41,419 nucleotides of DNA from positions 1-41,419 of the forward strand of contig NZGG01000040.1 in assembly GCA_002690865.1 (NCBI GenBank), in the 5' to 3' direction. Below are positions 33,051 to 40,994 of the stretch, piece after piece. Each line of letters starts with the position of its first letter. Within the stretch, counting starts at the first letter, position 1. This DNA is from Gammaproteobacteria bacterium. Its GTDB lineage: Bacteria > Pseudomonadota > Gammaproteobacteria > Pseudomonadales > Azotimanducaceae. The position numbers and the translations under genes were made by a program. The notes beneath the pieces are model-generated. The model had not been told where the DNA came from. It saw only the letters and a list, made by a program, of their open reading frames with translations, and did not search any database.

Positions 33051-34952
33051 TTACAGGGGCGTATACCAGATTGGCGATGTGTAAAGGCGTTCCTGCGTCG
33101 TCAGAGGAATCTCTGGACTTAGCTTCGCACTGTTTTTGACAACGTCGAAGGTGGTCCAACGCGGTGTTGGAATTTGTAATACGCGAACATAGTAAAAAGC
33201 ATGTTCTCCAGCGTCGAAATCTGGATCTGTCCAAACCTGTCTGAGCTCTGGATCCCCTATTTGGTTGGTATAAGTAGCATCACTTATGTCTACTGTATTG
33301 CCCACCGGCTCTACCTCGCCTAATACGTTGGCTCTTCGACCATCGGACAAGGCCACGTTGTAGATAGCCTCGTGAAGCTCTCCCTTCTTATCATGCCAGC
33401 CTTTAATAATTTGGATACGATCTAAATTAGCACCATCGGGATCCCTTTTGGCATGGATAAGGAAACTAGGTGAACGAGATTTGGGCGCATGGGTCAGATC
33501 TCCTCCCATCGGGACCCCTTTGTAGTAACCGACCTCAACCAAGTTTGGCGTTAATGCATCATTAGCCTCAAAATCCCAACCACCAAAGAACCGCACTTCC
33601 ATCCTCGGTCCAGTGCTGGCGAACACTTCCCGGCGTTGCATAGCAGAAAAAAGGGCTTGCCTAGTATTTGATTTAGCCCAGACTCCAGCAAACCCGGCAG
33701 CATTCCACACCGTACTGGCTGCACGAAAGGCACCCTGTTTACCAATATAGCCGGCTTCATCAGCGCTACTTAAGCCAATATGCGAATCTGTACTGCCAAT
33801 GAGACCTAGCTTGAAGGGATTGGTACCCAGCTTTACCTGTTCACGAAGACCCTGTTTAAGTGCTGGACGCGCAAAAGAACCTTTCAAGCGATTCTGCTGT
33901 TCGTTCGGAACCTTATCTTGAGAATTCTTTTGGTTGCTCTTTACAATGGCCTTACCTTTAGTGCTGTCTTTATCACTGGTTTTAGCTTTCGGAGTGATTT
34001 TGACCTGCCGACGAATACTGGACGTGCTCCCCATCTTTTCAAAATCTGCAAACTCATCATCAACTGAAAGATCAGGATGTGCTTCACTATCACCCTTGTA
34101 TTGTGTCACTTCATAGATCCTTTCCCATCTAGATCTAGTCTTTGCATAGGTATTGGTTATCGCGTTCCCAGTAAAATCGAGCAATGAAAACATCGCTCCA
34201 TTACTAAGATTAGCGTTGTGCGGAATTGCCATAACACGTCCACCGGTTTTATTTTCGTACTCTGATAAATACTGCCAGAGGTCCTCTGGATTGGCACTAT
34301 CAATCAGAGAATAAGGAACAACCGCGCTAGTCTTTTTTGCACCATCAACAAACAGAATATTGCGATGCATCATATATAGTCCTGTCCACTCGAAACCAAT
34401 GAACGTAGAAAACTTACCCGGGTCGTTATATTTCTCCGCTACAGCTATGACGTCTTGCCAGACGGAACGTGCGAAGTCCTCGTCTTCCATCAAAGGACTC
34501 TTCCAATCACCCTTCGCTTTACCAATTAGTTGGAGAAGACGGTACTGCTCTTCTTTGGTTGGCGCTGCCACAAGATCCCGTATAGATACATTATTTTTCT
34601 CCATAGCGATCTTTACATTTTCTCCAGCTGCCGTAAGGTTTATTTTTTTACCTGCTGCGATGGCGCCGCGAACGCCAAGGTTTTCGGCATGATCTGACAC
34701 CATCAAAAAATCCAAAGGTTTCCGAATCCGCACCTCTATGCCATTGTCAGCGGTAACAACGTCTCCCCGTGCATAGCGGTATGCTGTATCGGGCGTAACT
34801 CGCGTCCCGAGCCCATAGGCATCTGCTGAGAGATAGGTATGGACGTGGGTATCACCCCAATAAAGGTTTGTAGATCTATCAGATTCGGCAGCTAGACTAT
34901 TGCATACAAGAGCCGCTAGTAGACTAAACTTCGCGTAGGCTTTAGTTCCCAT
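33051..34952 (-). CDS. DUF3604 protein, exported (second copy)
   Basis: A 633-residue exported paralogue of the protein at 26485-28374. A signal peptide (KFSLLAALVCNSLA) ends near residue 21, and YWGDTHVHT (D34, H36, H38) is followed by FLMVSDHAENLG, IPHNANLSNG and GSTDSHIG as metal-site candidates. Compared with the first copy it has a Lys/Ser-rich insertion of about 45 residues, KAKTSDKDSTKGKAIVKSN onward, between EFADFEK and FARPALKQG. This looks like a low-complexity linker exposed to solvent. The base composition is lower in GC than the first copy. The family function is unsettled; a phosphoesterase-like activity is inference. Confidence 0.85.
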   Translation of the reverse strand: MGTKAYAKFSLLAALVCNSLAAESDRSTNLYWGDTHVHTYLSADAYGLGTRVTPDTAYRYARGDVVTADNGIEVRIRKPLDFLMVSDHAENLGVRGAIAAGKKINLTAAGENVKIAMEKNNVSIRDLVAAPTKEEQYRLLQLIGKAKGDWKSPLMEDEDFARSVWQDVIAVAEKYNDPGKFSTFIGFEWTGLYMMHRNILFVDGAKKTSAVVPYSLIDSANPEDLWQYLSEYENKTGGRVMAIPHNANLSNGAMFSLLDFTGNAITNTYAKTRSRWERIYEVTQYKGDSEAHPDLSVDDEFADFEKMGSTSSIRRQVKITPKAKTSDKDSTKGKAIVKSNQKNSQDKVPNEQQNRLKGSFARPALKQGLREQVKLGTNPFKLGLIGSTDSHIGLSSADEAGYIGKQGAFRAASTVWNAAGFAGVWAKSNTRQALFSAMQRREVFASTGPRMEVRFFGGWDFEANDALTPNLVEVGYYKGVPMGGDLTHAPKSRSPSFLIHAKRDPDGANLDRIQIIKGWHDKKGELHEAIYNVALSDGRRANVLGEVEPVGNTVDISDATYTNQIGDPELRQVWTDPDFDAGEHAFYYVRVLQIPTPRWTTFDVVKNSAKLSPEIPLTTQERLYTSPIWYTPL

Positions 34953-35106
34953 AAGACCAATATCTGGTGGAAGCGATAAGATTCAAACTTCTCTTCGATA
35001 TATGGCTAACCCCACTAAAGGAGCTACCCACTATACTAGTAAGAAAATTTTGTTTGAGTTTTAAGTAAATGTTCAGCTAAGGCCTCAGTGCACGTTAGTT
35101 TAATAA

Positions 35107-35592
35107 CTACTTTGATCCGCTTCGAATGCGTTGCAGCTTCCATGCTTTATTGCTAAATACCGCCTGCATATGCCGATGGTGGAATTTCCACTCTCCATCT
35201 TCTAGCCTGAGCTCGTCCTCCCAGGTATTTATACCAATGGGAGATTTAATTGGTGCTGGCCGCCCCTGAAGATCACCATCATAGTATCCCCATTCCCAGA
35301 ATGTATCGTGGGATATTGCCTTCGCCGTTGTTTCATCGATGACATCAACAACTATGTTGCTCACAGTATTTAGAACAACCTCAACACCGTCGAGCATATT
35401 TTTACTCCCTTTATGGAGTCTCTCACGCATCTCGTCGTGTCCGGGACCAAGGACCCACTTTCCAAGTGCTAAGGTGCCTTCTTTGGTAAACAAATCTACT
35501 ACAAAAGCAAGGTCTTGGTTAAAAAGATGATAGAAACGGTTTATTAGTTTCGTACAGTCGTGTTCAATTGCTTGTCTTTCTGCTCTGTCCAA
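35107..35592 (-). CDS. SnoaL-like (NTF2-fold) protein
   Basis: A 161-residue cytoplasmic protein with the NTF2/SnoaL-like pattern. An N-terminal helix, IEHDCTKLINRFYHLFNQDLAFVVDLFTKEG, is followed by LALGKWVLGPGHDEMRERL, a strand NIVVDVIDETTAKAISHDTF and a final helix-strand part EDELRLEDGEWKFHHRHMQAVF. The order fits the SnoaL_4 domain. Members are small enzymes such as dehydratases or isomerases, or ligand-binding pockets. It lies 239 bases from the start of the adjacent SDR on the same strand, and the two may be linked in one catabolic step, which is inference only. The substrate is unknown. Confidence 0.78.
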   Translation of the reverse strand: MDRAERQAIEHDCTKLINRFYHLFNQDLAFVVDLFTKEGTLALGKWVLGPGHDEMRERLHKGSKNMLDGVEVVLNTVSNIVVDVIDETTAKAISHDTFWEWGYYDGDLQGRPAPIKSPIGINTWEDELRLEDGEWKFHHRHMQAVFSNKAWKLQRIRSGSK

Positions 35593-35830
35593 AGTTCACT
35601 CCAAAAACGATTACTAATCGCATTCTATTTATTTATAAATAATGCTACACGGCGTTTAACTCAATAATTACGCACCGTACCCCTCTGAGTATAAAGACAG
35701 AACCGTAGTCTGCCAAACTAGACCCAAGTTGATCGTCTCCTTTTTGCAGGTTATATCTTGACCTGCACGCAACTTACTTAACCAAACCATTGATTTTCAG
35801 ATAATTATAGCGAGATAATCACTTTGATCT

Positions 35831-36922
35831 TCAAGCCGACGTAGGGACACAACCCAATTCAATCAGCGAATTTCCCGTATCCCGAAGCGTATCCTCGAGG
35901 CTGTAAGGCTTCAGGCCGAGTTCATTTATTGCCTTGGTACAGCGACATCGATTACGCTCGCTCGTCTGCTCTGGTCGGTAGCCACCACAGACATTGTGAT
36001 TAGGGAAAAGGCCCTGCAAAATATTGAGGAACTCCTTCCCGGTTGGTTCCCCCAATTCATCTTTAGCAGCCAAACAGTAACGGGATGCATTAGTGGCAAT
36101 GTCGCTTTCGACCGCAAGTCGTTGCGCTTCGGCAATGTCTCGGACATCAGTAATGTTCCAATTAATGGTGCGGCGCGATTCCATGGAACGATCACCAGCA
36201 AGCGCCACACCCAGACGATGCTGCCAGGTCGTGTCGTGAGGAACGCCCAATAACGGACCCATAATGAAAAACGGGCATATAGAAATGACATCTATCCCGC
36301 TTTCCTTACCGAATTGATTACACAGCCGTTCCGCGTCAAGTTTACCTTTGCCATATGCTTTCTTCTCGTTAGTCCAGCTCATCTCCCCTTTCTCATTGGT
36401 ATGACGCTCCTCCAGAGTCTCGTAGGTGCCGCCACACCAATCATCTTCAGAAAATATGTGATCTTCGGCTCGATCAGGAGCCCCCGGACCCAGAATCGCT
36501 GCGACGGAAGAGGTGTAGATAATTCGCTTTACCGTTCCTGCTTTCCGACAGGATTCTAAGATCGCCGCCGTCATATCGACAATACCCTCGTATTGTTTTA
36601 GCGGCGAAATACGACCGTAGGTGGTCGCATCACTACCAATATCTGCAGCTACGTGAAACACTGCGGAACAGCCCGAGAATGGCTCGTCATAAACGCCATC
36701 AGCTGCGTTATAAAGATCACACGAAAAAAACTTTACGCTACCTGGACCGGTCTCAGAGATTTCACGCAAGTAAACCATCTTGTCTTCTCGACCCGTATCG
36801 CGCAAACAGGCATGTACATCATAACCATGTTCAACGAGATTCTTAACCACATGTGCACCTACGAAACCTGCAGCACCAGTTACCGCTACAGGTCCATCAG
36901 AAGGTCCTGAGATTGCTGACAT
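35831..36922 (-). CDS. NAD(P)-dependent extended SDR (dihydroflavonol-4-reductase-like)
   Basis: A 363-residue extended SDR. The Rossmann motif TGAAGFVG is at residues 15-22, the serine segment is YTSSVAAI, and the catalytic pair is YGKGK (Y180, K184). The later part, ISICPFFIMGPLLGVPHD and WNITDVRDIAEAQ, is that of the dihydroflavonol/cinnamoyl-CoA branch, and the C-terminal helix DTLRDTGNSLIELG matches the SDR at 8934-10019. The cysteine content in the last third (CGGYRPEQTSERNRCRC) is unusual. It lies upstream of the SnoaL-like gene on the same strand and divergent from the phosphoribosyltransferase. The substrate is unknown. Confidence 0.88.
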   Translation of the reverse strand: MSAISGPSDGPVAVTGAAGFVGAHVVKNLVEHGYDVHACLRDTGREDKMVYLREISETGPGSVKFFSCDLYNAADGVYDEPFSGCSAVFHVAADIGSDATTYGRISPLKQYEGIVDMTAAILESCRKAGTVKRIIYTSSVAAILGPGAPDRAEDHIFSEDDWCGGTYETLEERHTNEKGEMSWTNEKKAYGKGKLDAERLCNQFGKESGIDVISICPFFIMGPLLGVPHDTTWQHRLGVALAGDRSMESRRTINWNITDVRDIAEAQRLAVESDIATNASRYCLAAKDELGEPTGKEFLNILQGLFPNHNVCGGYRPEQTSERNRCRCTKAINELGLKPYSLEDTLRDTGNSLIELGCVPTSA

Positions 36923-37188
36923 TTTTTATCCTTATTATTAAAATAGAATTATAAATTACTGTCTTAAATAGTTTAATAACGGGTCGAAGGCTACCTATCA
37001 GGCTTAGATCCTAGAAGTATAGCAAACACAATACAATCGAATCGAGGAGTATGTATCTATCGGTGAGTTTATGTCTTCCCGTGTGTTCTCATGAAAGTTT
37101 GATTCAAAAAAGAGAAATAGTCACGCAGCCGTTTTCGGGCCATTTTCGAGTTCATGACAAGCACTGGCCAGCAATGTTAATCTTACTC

Positions 37189-37749
37189 ATGGATAAAATT
37201 TATATTTCCGCTGACGAGCTGCTGATCGATTCGTTTAGGTTAGCTAAAAAAGTTTTTGAGAGCGGGTTTCGCCCTCAGTTTATTGTGGGAGTTTGGCGTG
37301 GCGGAGCACCTGTCGGAATTGCAGTCCAAGAATATTTGGATTACGCAGGTATAAAGACTGATCATATAGCTATACGAACGTCCTCTTACTATGGGATTGG
37401 GTTACAAGACAAAGAAGTAAGAGTCCACGGACTGAATTACATTATAGATAATGTTAATGCAAACGATGCATTGCTATTAGTTGATGATGTTTTTGATTCG
37501 GGACGAAGTATTATTGCGGTTATTAAGGAGTTGGAAGAAAAAACAAGGGCAAACCTCCCTAAAACCATAAAAATTGCAACCCCCTGGTATAAGCCAAGTC
37601 GAAATGCGACCACTATTATTCCAGACTTTTTTATTCACGAGACCGATAGCTGGTTAGTTTTTCCACATGAACTGTCAGGATTGAGCATGGAAGAAATATC
37701 AGCTGGAAAACCTGAGATTGCTAAAACCCTGCCCAAGTTGAAAGATTAG
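37189..37749 (+). CDS. Phosphoribosyltransferase family protein
   Basis: A type I phosphoribosyltransferase related to hypoxanthine/xanthine enzymes. Counted from the ATG at 37189 it has 186 residues and begins MDKIYISADELLIDSFRLAKKV, as relatives do; an upstream frame from 37051 adds 46 residues without similarity. The PRPP-binding loop is LLLVDDVFDSGRSI (D99, D100, D103, S104, G105, S107) and the earlier IVGVWRGGAPVGIAVQEYL is the family's second element. The C-terminal hood FFIHETDSWLVFPHEL is conserved. The start is uncertain: GAGGAG at 37044-37049 lies too close to the ATG at 37051, and 37189 lacks a clear site. It likely salvages a purine base. Confidence 0.85.
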   Translation: MDKIYISADELLIDSFRLAKKVFESGFRPQFIVGVWRGGAPVGIAVQEYLDYAGIKTDHIAIRTSSYYGIGLQDKEVRVHGLNYIIDNVNANDALLLVDDVFDSGRSIIAVIKELEEKTRANLPKTIKIATPWYKPSRNATTIIPDFFIHETDSWLVFPHELSGLSMEEISAGKPEIAKTLPKLKD

Positions 37750-38033
37750 CTTGTAAAAACTGCAACAAAGTTAAATCATCAAATTCGAGGTACAAGCCCC
37801 CTTATGCTGATGTTTTTCGTTGCCCTCCCCCATACTTCAGTCAGCTGATTTTGAATTAATCACTTTTTCGTTAATTATATTTTAAGAGAGAACAAAATGA
37901 TTCCTAATCGCCACTCCCCTTATCATTTTTGAAAATGCGTTTGTGTGGTTGTGGTTTTGACTAAGAGGCCTGATCTGCTAACTTACGTCAATGTTAAAAG
38001 AGCTCAGCGTACATTATCCTGGCACTATTGATT

Positions 38034-38037
38034 GGAG
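38034..38037 (+). promoter_or_regulatory. Shine-Dalgarno site that points to a TTG start
   Basis: GGAG at 38034-38037 lies six bases before a TTG codon at 38044 in the frame of the PhyH protein. A TTG at 38032 overlaps it, and the next ATG (38056) is too far away, so TTG 38044 is the best start. Confidence 0.6.
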
Positions 38038-38043
38038 AATAAC

Positions 38044-38904
38044 TTGACGACTGCAATGGACAGAGTGATGGACACCATCGCTAAGCTTGATCTCAAAAGC
38101 CATATCGCAGAACTTGAAGTAAAGGGTTTTACTGCCCTCCCAGGGGTGCTGTCAAAAACTCAGATTGAGTCCTCGAAACGAGCTATTATCGCTCGCGTCG
38201 AAGAGAAATCAGGTAAACCGGTTGATCTAATAACCGGCAAGGGATTCGAAGGAGGATGGCGTTACGTACCGCACCTGTTGTACGACGATGAAGTTTTTGA
38301 AGATATTCTGATGGCACCTAAACCGCTTGCTCTGCTTACCTATCTCCTTGGTGAAAGCTGCTTGCTGTCCTCTGTCGGCTGTCACTTTAAAGGTCAGGGT
38401 GGCGAACCTTTACTACTGCATTCAGACAACGCTAATGGCATACCTCAACCATTTCCGTCATATGCTCAGATAGCGAATATTAATTATGCCCTAACCCCTT
38501 ATTCAAAAAGAGAAGGTGCGCTGGTAATGGTCCCGGGTAGCCATCGGCATGGGAGACATCCGACTCCAGCAGAAACGCAGTTGAGTGGAGACAACACAAA
38601 CCCTGATGCTGTAGCAATGGACCTCGCACCAGGAGATTGCGTGATCTGGCATGGCAATACTTGGCATGGTTCTTTTGCTCGTGAAATTCCCGGAATAAGG
38701 ATGAACTTAGCAATGTACTGCTGCCGCCAGTATATTCAAACTCAGGAGTTCCACCCAGGAAACGTCCCGCAAGACATGCTAAACCGCCATACTAATGATG
38801 AACGTTTCCAAGTTTTGTTAGGTGCTAAGATGCCTTACCCATGGGATAAAACAGGACCCAAATCCGGACTTTTATCGAAAAGTCCACGAGGACTGTTCGA
38901 CTAA
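38044..38904 (+). CDS. Phytanoyl-CoA dioxygenase (PhyH) family protein
   Basis: A 286-residue Fe(II)/2-oxoglutarate-dependent oxygenase of the PhyH family, counted from the TTG at 38044. The iron-binding facial triad is HSD (His126, Asp128) with a distal histidine in HGNTWHGSF (His203 or more probably His208). Before this come GFTALPGVLSKTQIES and a GGWRYVPHLL segment that are typical of the N-terminal part. PhyH-type enzymes hydroxylate alpha carbons of acyl-CoA, halogenate, or act on ectoine or terpenoids, so the substrate is not clear. It is a single-gene unit with no partner within 130 bases on the same strand; the next gene converges. Confidence 0.85.
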   Translation: MTTAMDRVMDTIAKLDLKSHIAELEVKGFTALPGVLSKTQIESSKRAIIARVEEKSGKPVDLITGKGFEGGWRYVPHLLYDDEVFEDILMAPKPLALLTYLLGESCLLSSVGCHFKGQGGEPLLLHSDNANGIPQPFPSYAQIANINYALTPYSKREGALVMVPGSHRHGRHPTPAETQLSGDNTNPDAVAMDLAPGDCVIWHGNTWHGSFAREIPGIRMNLAMYCCRQYIQTQEFHPGNVPQDMLNRHTNDERFQVLLGAKMPYPWDKTGPKSGLLSKSPRGLFD

Positions 38905-39040
38905 ATTTCCTGGCATTAGTGAAATGTTAGCTTTTGTTTAAAGCAGACTTACGGTGTGTAGCTACCTGCACTAATAGCAAAGAATCTTGAGATATACTTA
39001 CTAGCGCGACTTGTTAAGTTTCAACTTGTTACTTCCTATA

Positions 39041-39829
39041 TTACCCAAATGTTAATCGGTGCCCACCATCCAGATTGAGCACCTCACCCGTAAAGTAGGA
39101 GCCAGCCCGACTACATAGCATTACAGCAACACCTGCAATGTCCTCCAGTTCACCGAAACGGTGCGCAGGGATTCGTTCTATTAGAGATTGGAGGCGATCT
39201 GGGTCTTCCCAAGTATTGCGGGTCATCTCCGAGTAAAAAGCCCCTGGAGCAATTGTATTTACTAGAATATGGTCGTCACACAGCGCAAGCGCCAGCAGCG
39301 GCGTCATTTTTTCAATTGCAGACTTGCTGGTTGAATAAGCCATCACTTGGGTGTTGTTCTCACTTGCAGCGACAGAACTCGTGAAGATTACCCTTGCAGG
39401 ATCCTCGTAGGTGGCTTTAGCTTTTAATAGATCGAGCAGGGCTTGCGTCAAGAATACGGGCGATCTCAAGTTAAGGTCCATCGTCATATCCCAGACTTCC
39501 GGCTGCATATCAGCAAACAAACCTCCCGTGCCGATACCGGCGTTATTCACCAATACATCGATATGTTTTTCGTTTTCTTTTAGCTCATTAGTCAATGCTT
39601 GAATACCTTTTATAGAACTGAGGTCACCTGATATTGCAATGCATTCACCATCGGCTAGTGCTGACAACTCTTCCGCTTTGGCTTCTAACTTATCTTGGGA
39701 TCGCGCGGTAATGTAAACGCGGGTGGCGCCTGCTTCCAGAAATCCCTGGGCCATATAGCTACCTAACCCACTGGAACCACCGGTAACCGCACAGACCTTT
39801 CCATTCATGGAATAGAGCTTTTCTAACAT
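39041..39829 (-). CDS. Classical SDR family oxidoreductase
   Basis: A 262-residue classical short-chain dehydrogenase. The motifs are TGGSSGLG (residues 16-23), NNAG (95-98), and YSTSK (Y165, K169), with the ending TGEVLNLDGGHRLTFG. A GGGGA site six bases before the ATG fixes the start. A decayed copy of its first 100 codons lies 800 bases away at 40630-40944 on the same strand, so a past tandem duplication is evident. Arg36-Ala-Thr-Arg suggests NADP preference in GATRVYITARS, which is inference. The nearest likely partner on the opposite strand is the PhyH gene. The substrate is unknown. Confidence 0.9.
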   Translation of the reverse strand: MLEKLYSMNGKVCAVTGGSSGLGSYMAQGFLEAGATRVYITARSQDKLEAKAEELSALADGECIAISGDLSSIKGIQALTNELKENEKHIDVLVNNAGIGTGGLFADMQPEVWDMTMDLNLRSPVFLTQALLDLLKAKATYEDPARVIFTSSVAASENNTQVMAYSTSKSAIEKMTPLLALALCDDHILVNTIAPGAFYSEMTRNTWEDPDRLQSLIERIPAHRFGELEDIAGVAVMLCSRAGSYFTGEVLNLDGGHRLTFG

Positions 39830-40029
39830 TTTTTCCCCTGACCACCCAAAGGCGCTGAGCCTTCATCTCAAAACTGTTAAAGATAGCAGTTTATCCAAAA
39901 AGCAATAATTGATACCCCGAGTCTTCTGTATCATATTTCTTTAACTTTCAAACTTTCGTTTAATGAATTTTGTTTGCTCATCGGTATTACGACAAGCAGT
40001 AAAAAAATTCTCTCAAACGACATTATAAG

Positions 40030-40503
40030 TCAACGCTCAGATACATTAGGGACTGATTTAAGTCTAGCGAAGACCACCTCACTTGAGGCCTCGTTGTTAT
40101 GGATCGTTCTAGTCGCCAGAAAAATCTCATATACCAACAAAATGAGTGAAACCGCTAAAAACAACAGAGCTATAATAAATAATGTTGCTACCGCCCCTGA
40201 AATTTCAACTACGATCATTGCGCCCAAGAACATAATAATTATAAGCAGGCAAACAAATAGAGCACTTCCCGTTGAAAGCCAAATGCCCATTGAAATGAGG
40301 AAACTTCTTTTAGCTAATTTCGCAATTGCCGCCTTAGCAAGGATATGGTCATCACCAGTTGCATTATGAATAATTGAATAAATTGAACGCTCACGATCTT
40401 TAATCCTACCTAATCTGCTAGTCATCACATTTAGGAGGCCACCAATACCAACAATTAAAAAAGCGGGCGTCATAGCTGCCTGCATCGCTTCTGATATCAG
40501 CAT
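40030..40503 (-). CDS. DUF2721 membrane protein
   Basis: A membrane protein of the DUF2721 family. Counted from the ATG at 40503 it has 157 residues. A GAGGAGA site (40511-40517) lies seven bases upstream of it, so the longer frame from 40545 is not preferred. The N-terminal MTPAFLIVGIGGLLNVMTSRLGRIKDRERSI is the family hallmark: a first helix followed by a short cytoplasmic motif (NxxxSRLGRIxDR). Two further membrane segments are seen (LSTGSALFVCLLIIIMFLGA and AVATLFIIALLFLAVSLILLVYEI). No function is known. It sits between the SDR at 39041-39829 and a decayed copy of that SDR. Confidence 0.82.
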   Translation of the reverse strand: MLISEAMQAAMTPAFLIVGIGGLLNVMTSRLGRIKDRERSIYSIIHNATGDDHILAKAAIAKLAKRSFLISMGIWLSTGSALFVCLLIIIMFLGAMIVVEISGAVATLFIIALLFLAVSLILLVYEIFLATRTIHNNEASSEVVFARLKSVPNVSER

Positions 40504-40629
40504 TTTAAACTCTCCTCTATATCCATGCCGTCTCAACAATGACAAATACTATCCGGTTAAGCATTGGAATTTAATAGTGATGTTAATAATTTAGAAAAGT
40601 CCTGATCTTCAAAATCAAAATACCCCGAA

Positions 40630-40944
40630 ACAACGCTCCGGCGCCAATACCAGCGTTATTAACCAGTATATCGATAAGTTCTTTTTTCTTTTTTAGCTCG
40701 GCAGCCAAGACTTGAACCCTTTTTTAAGATTGAAGTCTATTGATATTACAATTCAGTTACCATTCGCTAATGCTGATAACCCCTCTGCTTTGGCTTCTAA
40801 GTTATCTTCGGGTCACGCGGTAATAAAAAAAGGGGGGGCGGCGCCTGCTTCCAGAAAACCCTGAGCCATATAGCTACCCAACCCACTAGAACCGCCGGTT
40901 ACCACACAAATCTTTCCGTTCATGGAATAGCGATTCTTCAACAT
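40630..40944 (-). pseudogene. Decayed duplicate of the 5' part of the SDR at 39041-39829
   Basis: The minus strand from the ATG at 40944 reads MLKNRYSMNGKICVVTGG, SSGLGSYMAQGFLEAGA and then PPFFITA, followed by TGA where the intact gene has an arginine codon. Beyond it come NLEAKAEGLSALANGN and a further stop, and after a frameshift AELKKKKELIDILVNNAGIGAGA. The match to residues 1-101 of the intact SDR is close (DNA identity obvious by eye), including the glycine-rich motif and NNAG. The catalytic Tyr-Lys half is absent. It therefore cannot produce an active enzyme. Homology fades around 40630-40640. Confidence 0.85.
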
Positions 40945-40994
40945 TCTTTTACCTACTGATATTAGGGACTGAATTTTTTGACCAGCCCTAATTA

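Noticed and set aside
37051-37188. Upstream extension of the phosphoribosyltransferase
   Set aside because: The GAGGAG site lies one base from that ATG, too close, and the extra residues do not resemble family members.
40504-40545. Longer start for the DUF2721 protein
   Set aside because: The 14 extra residues overlap the GAGGAGA ribosome site of the inner ATG and are not part of the family.
40794-40850. Homopolymer runs (A then G) in the decayed SDR copy, as a possible regulatory or slippage site
   Set aside because: They sit in a sequence that already has stops and frameshifts, so they are better explained by decay than by function.
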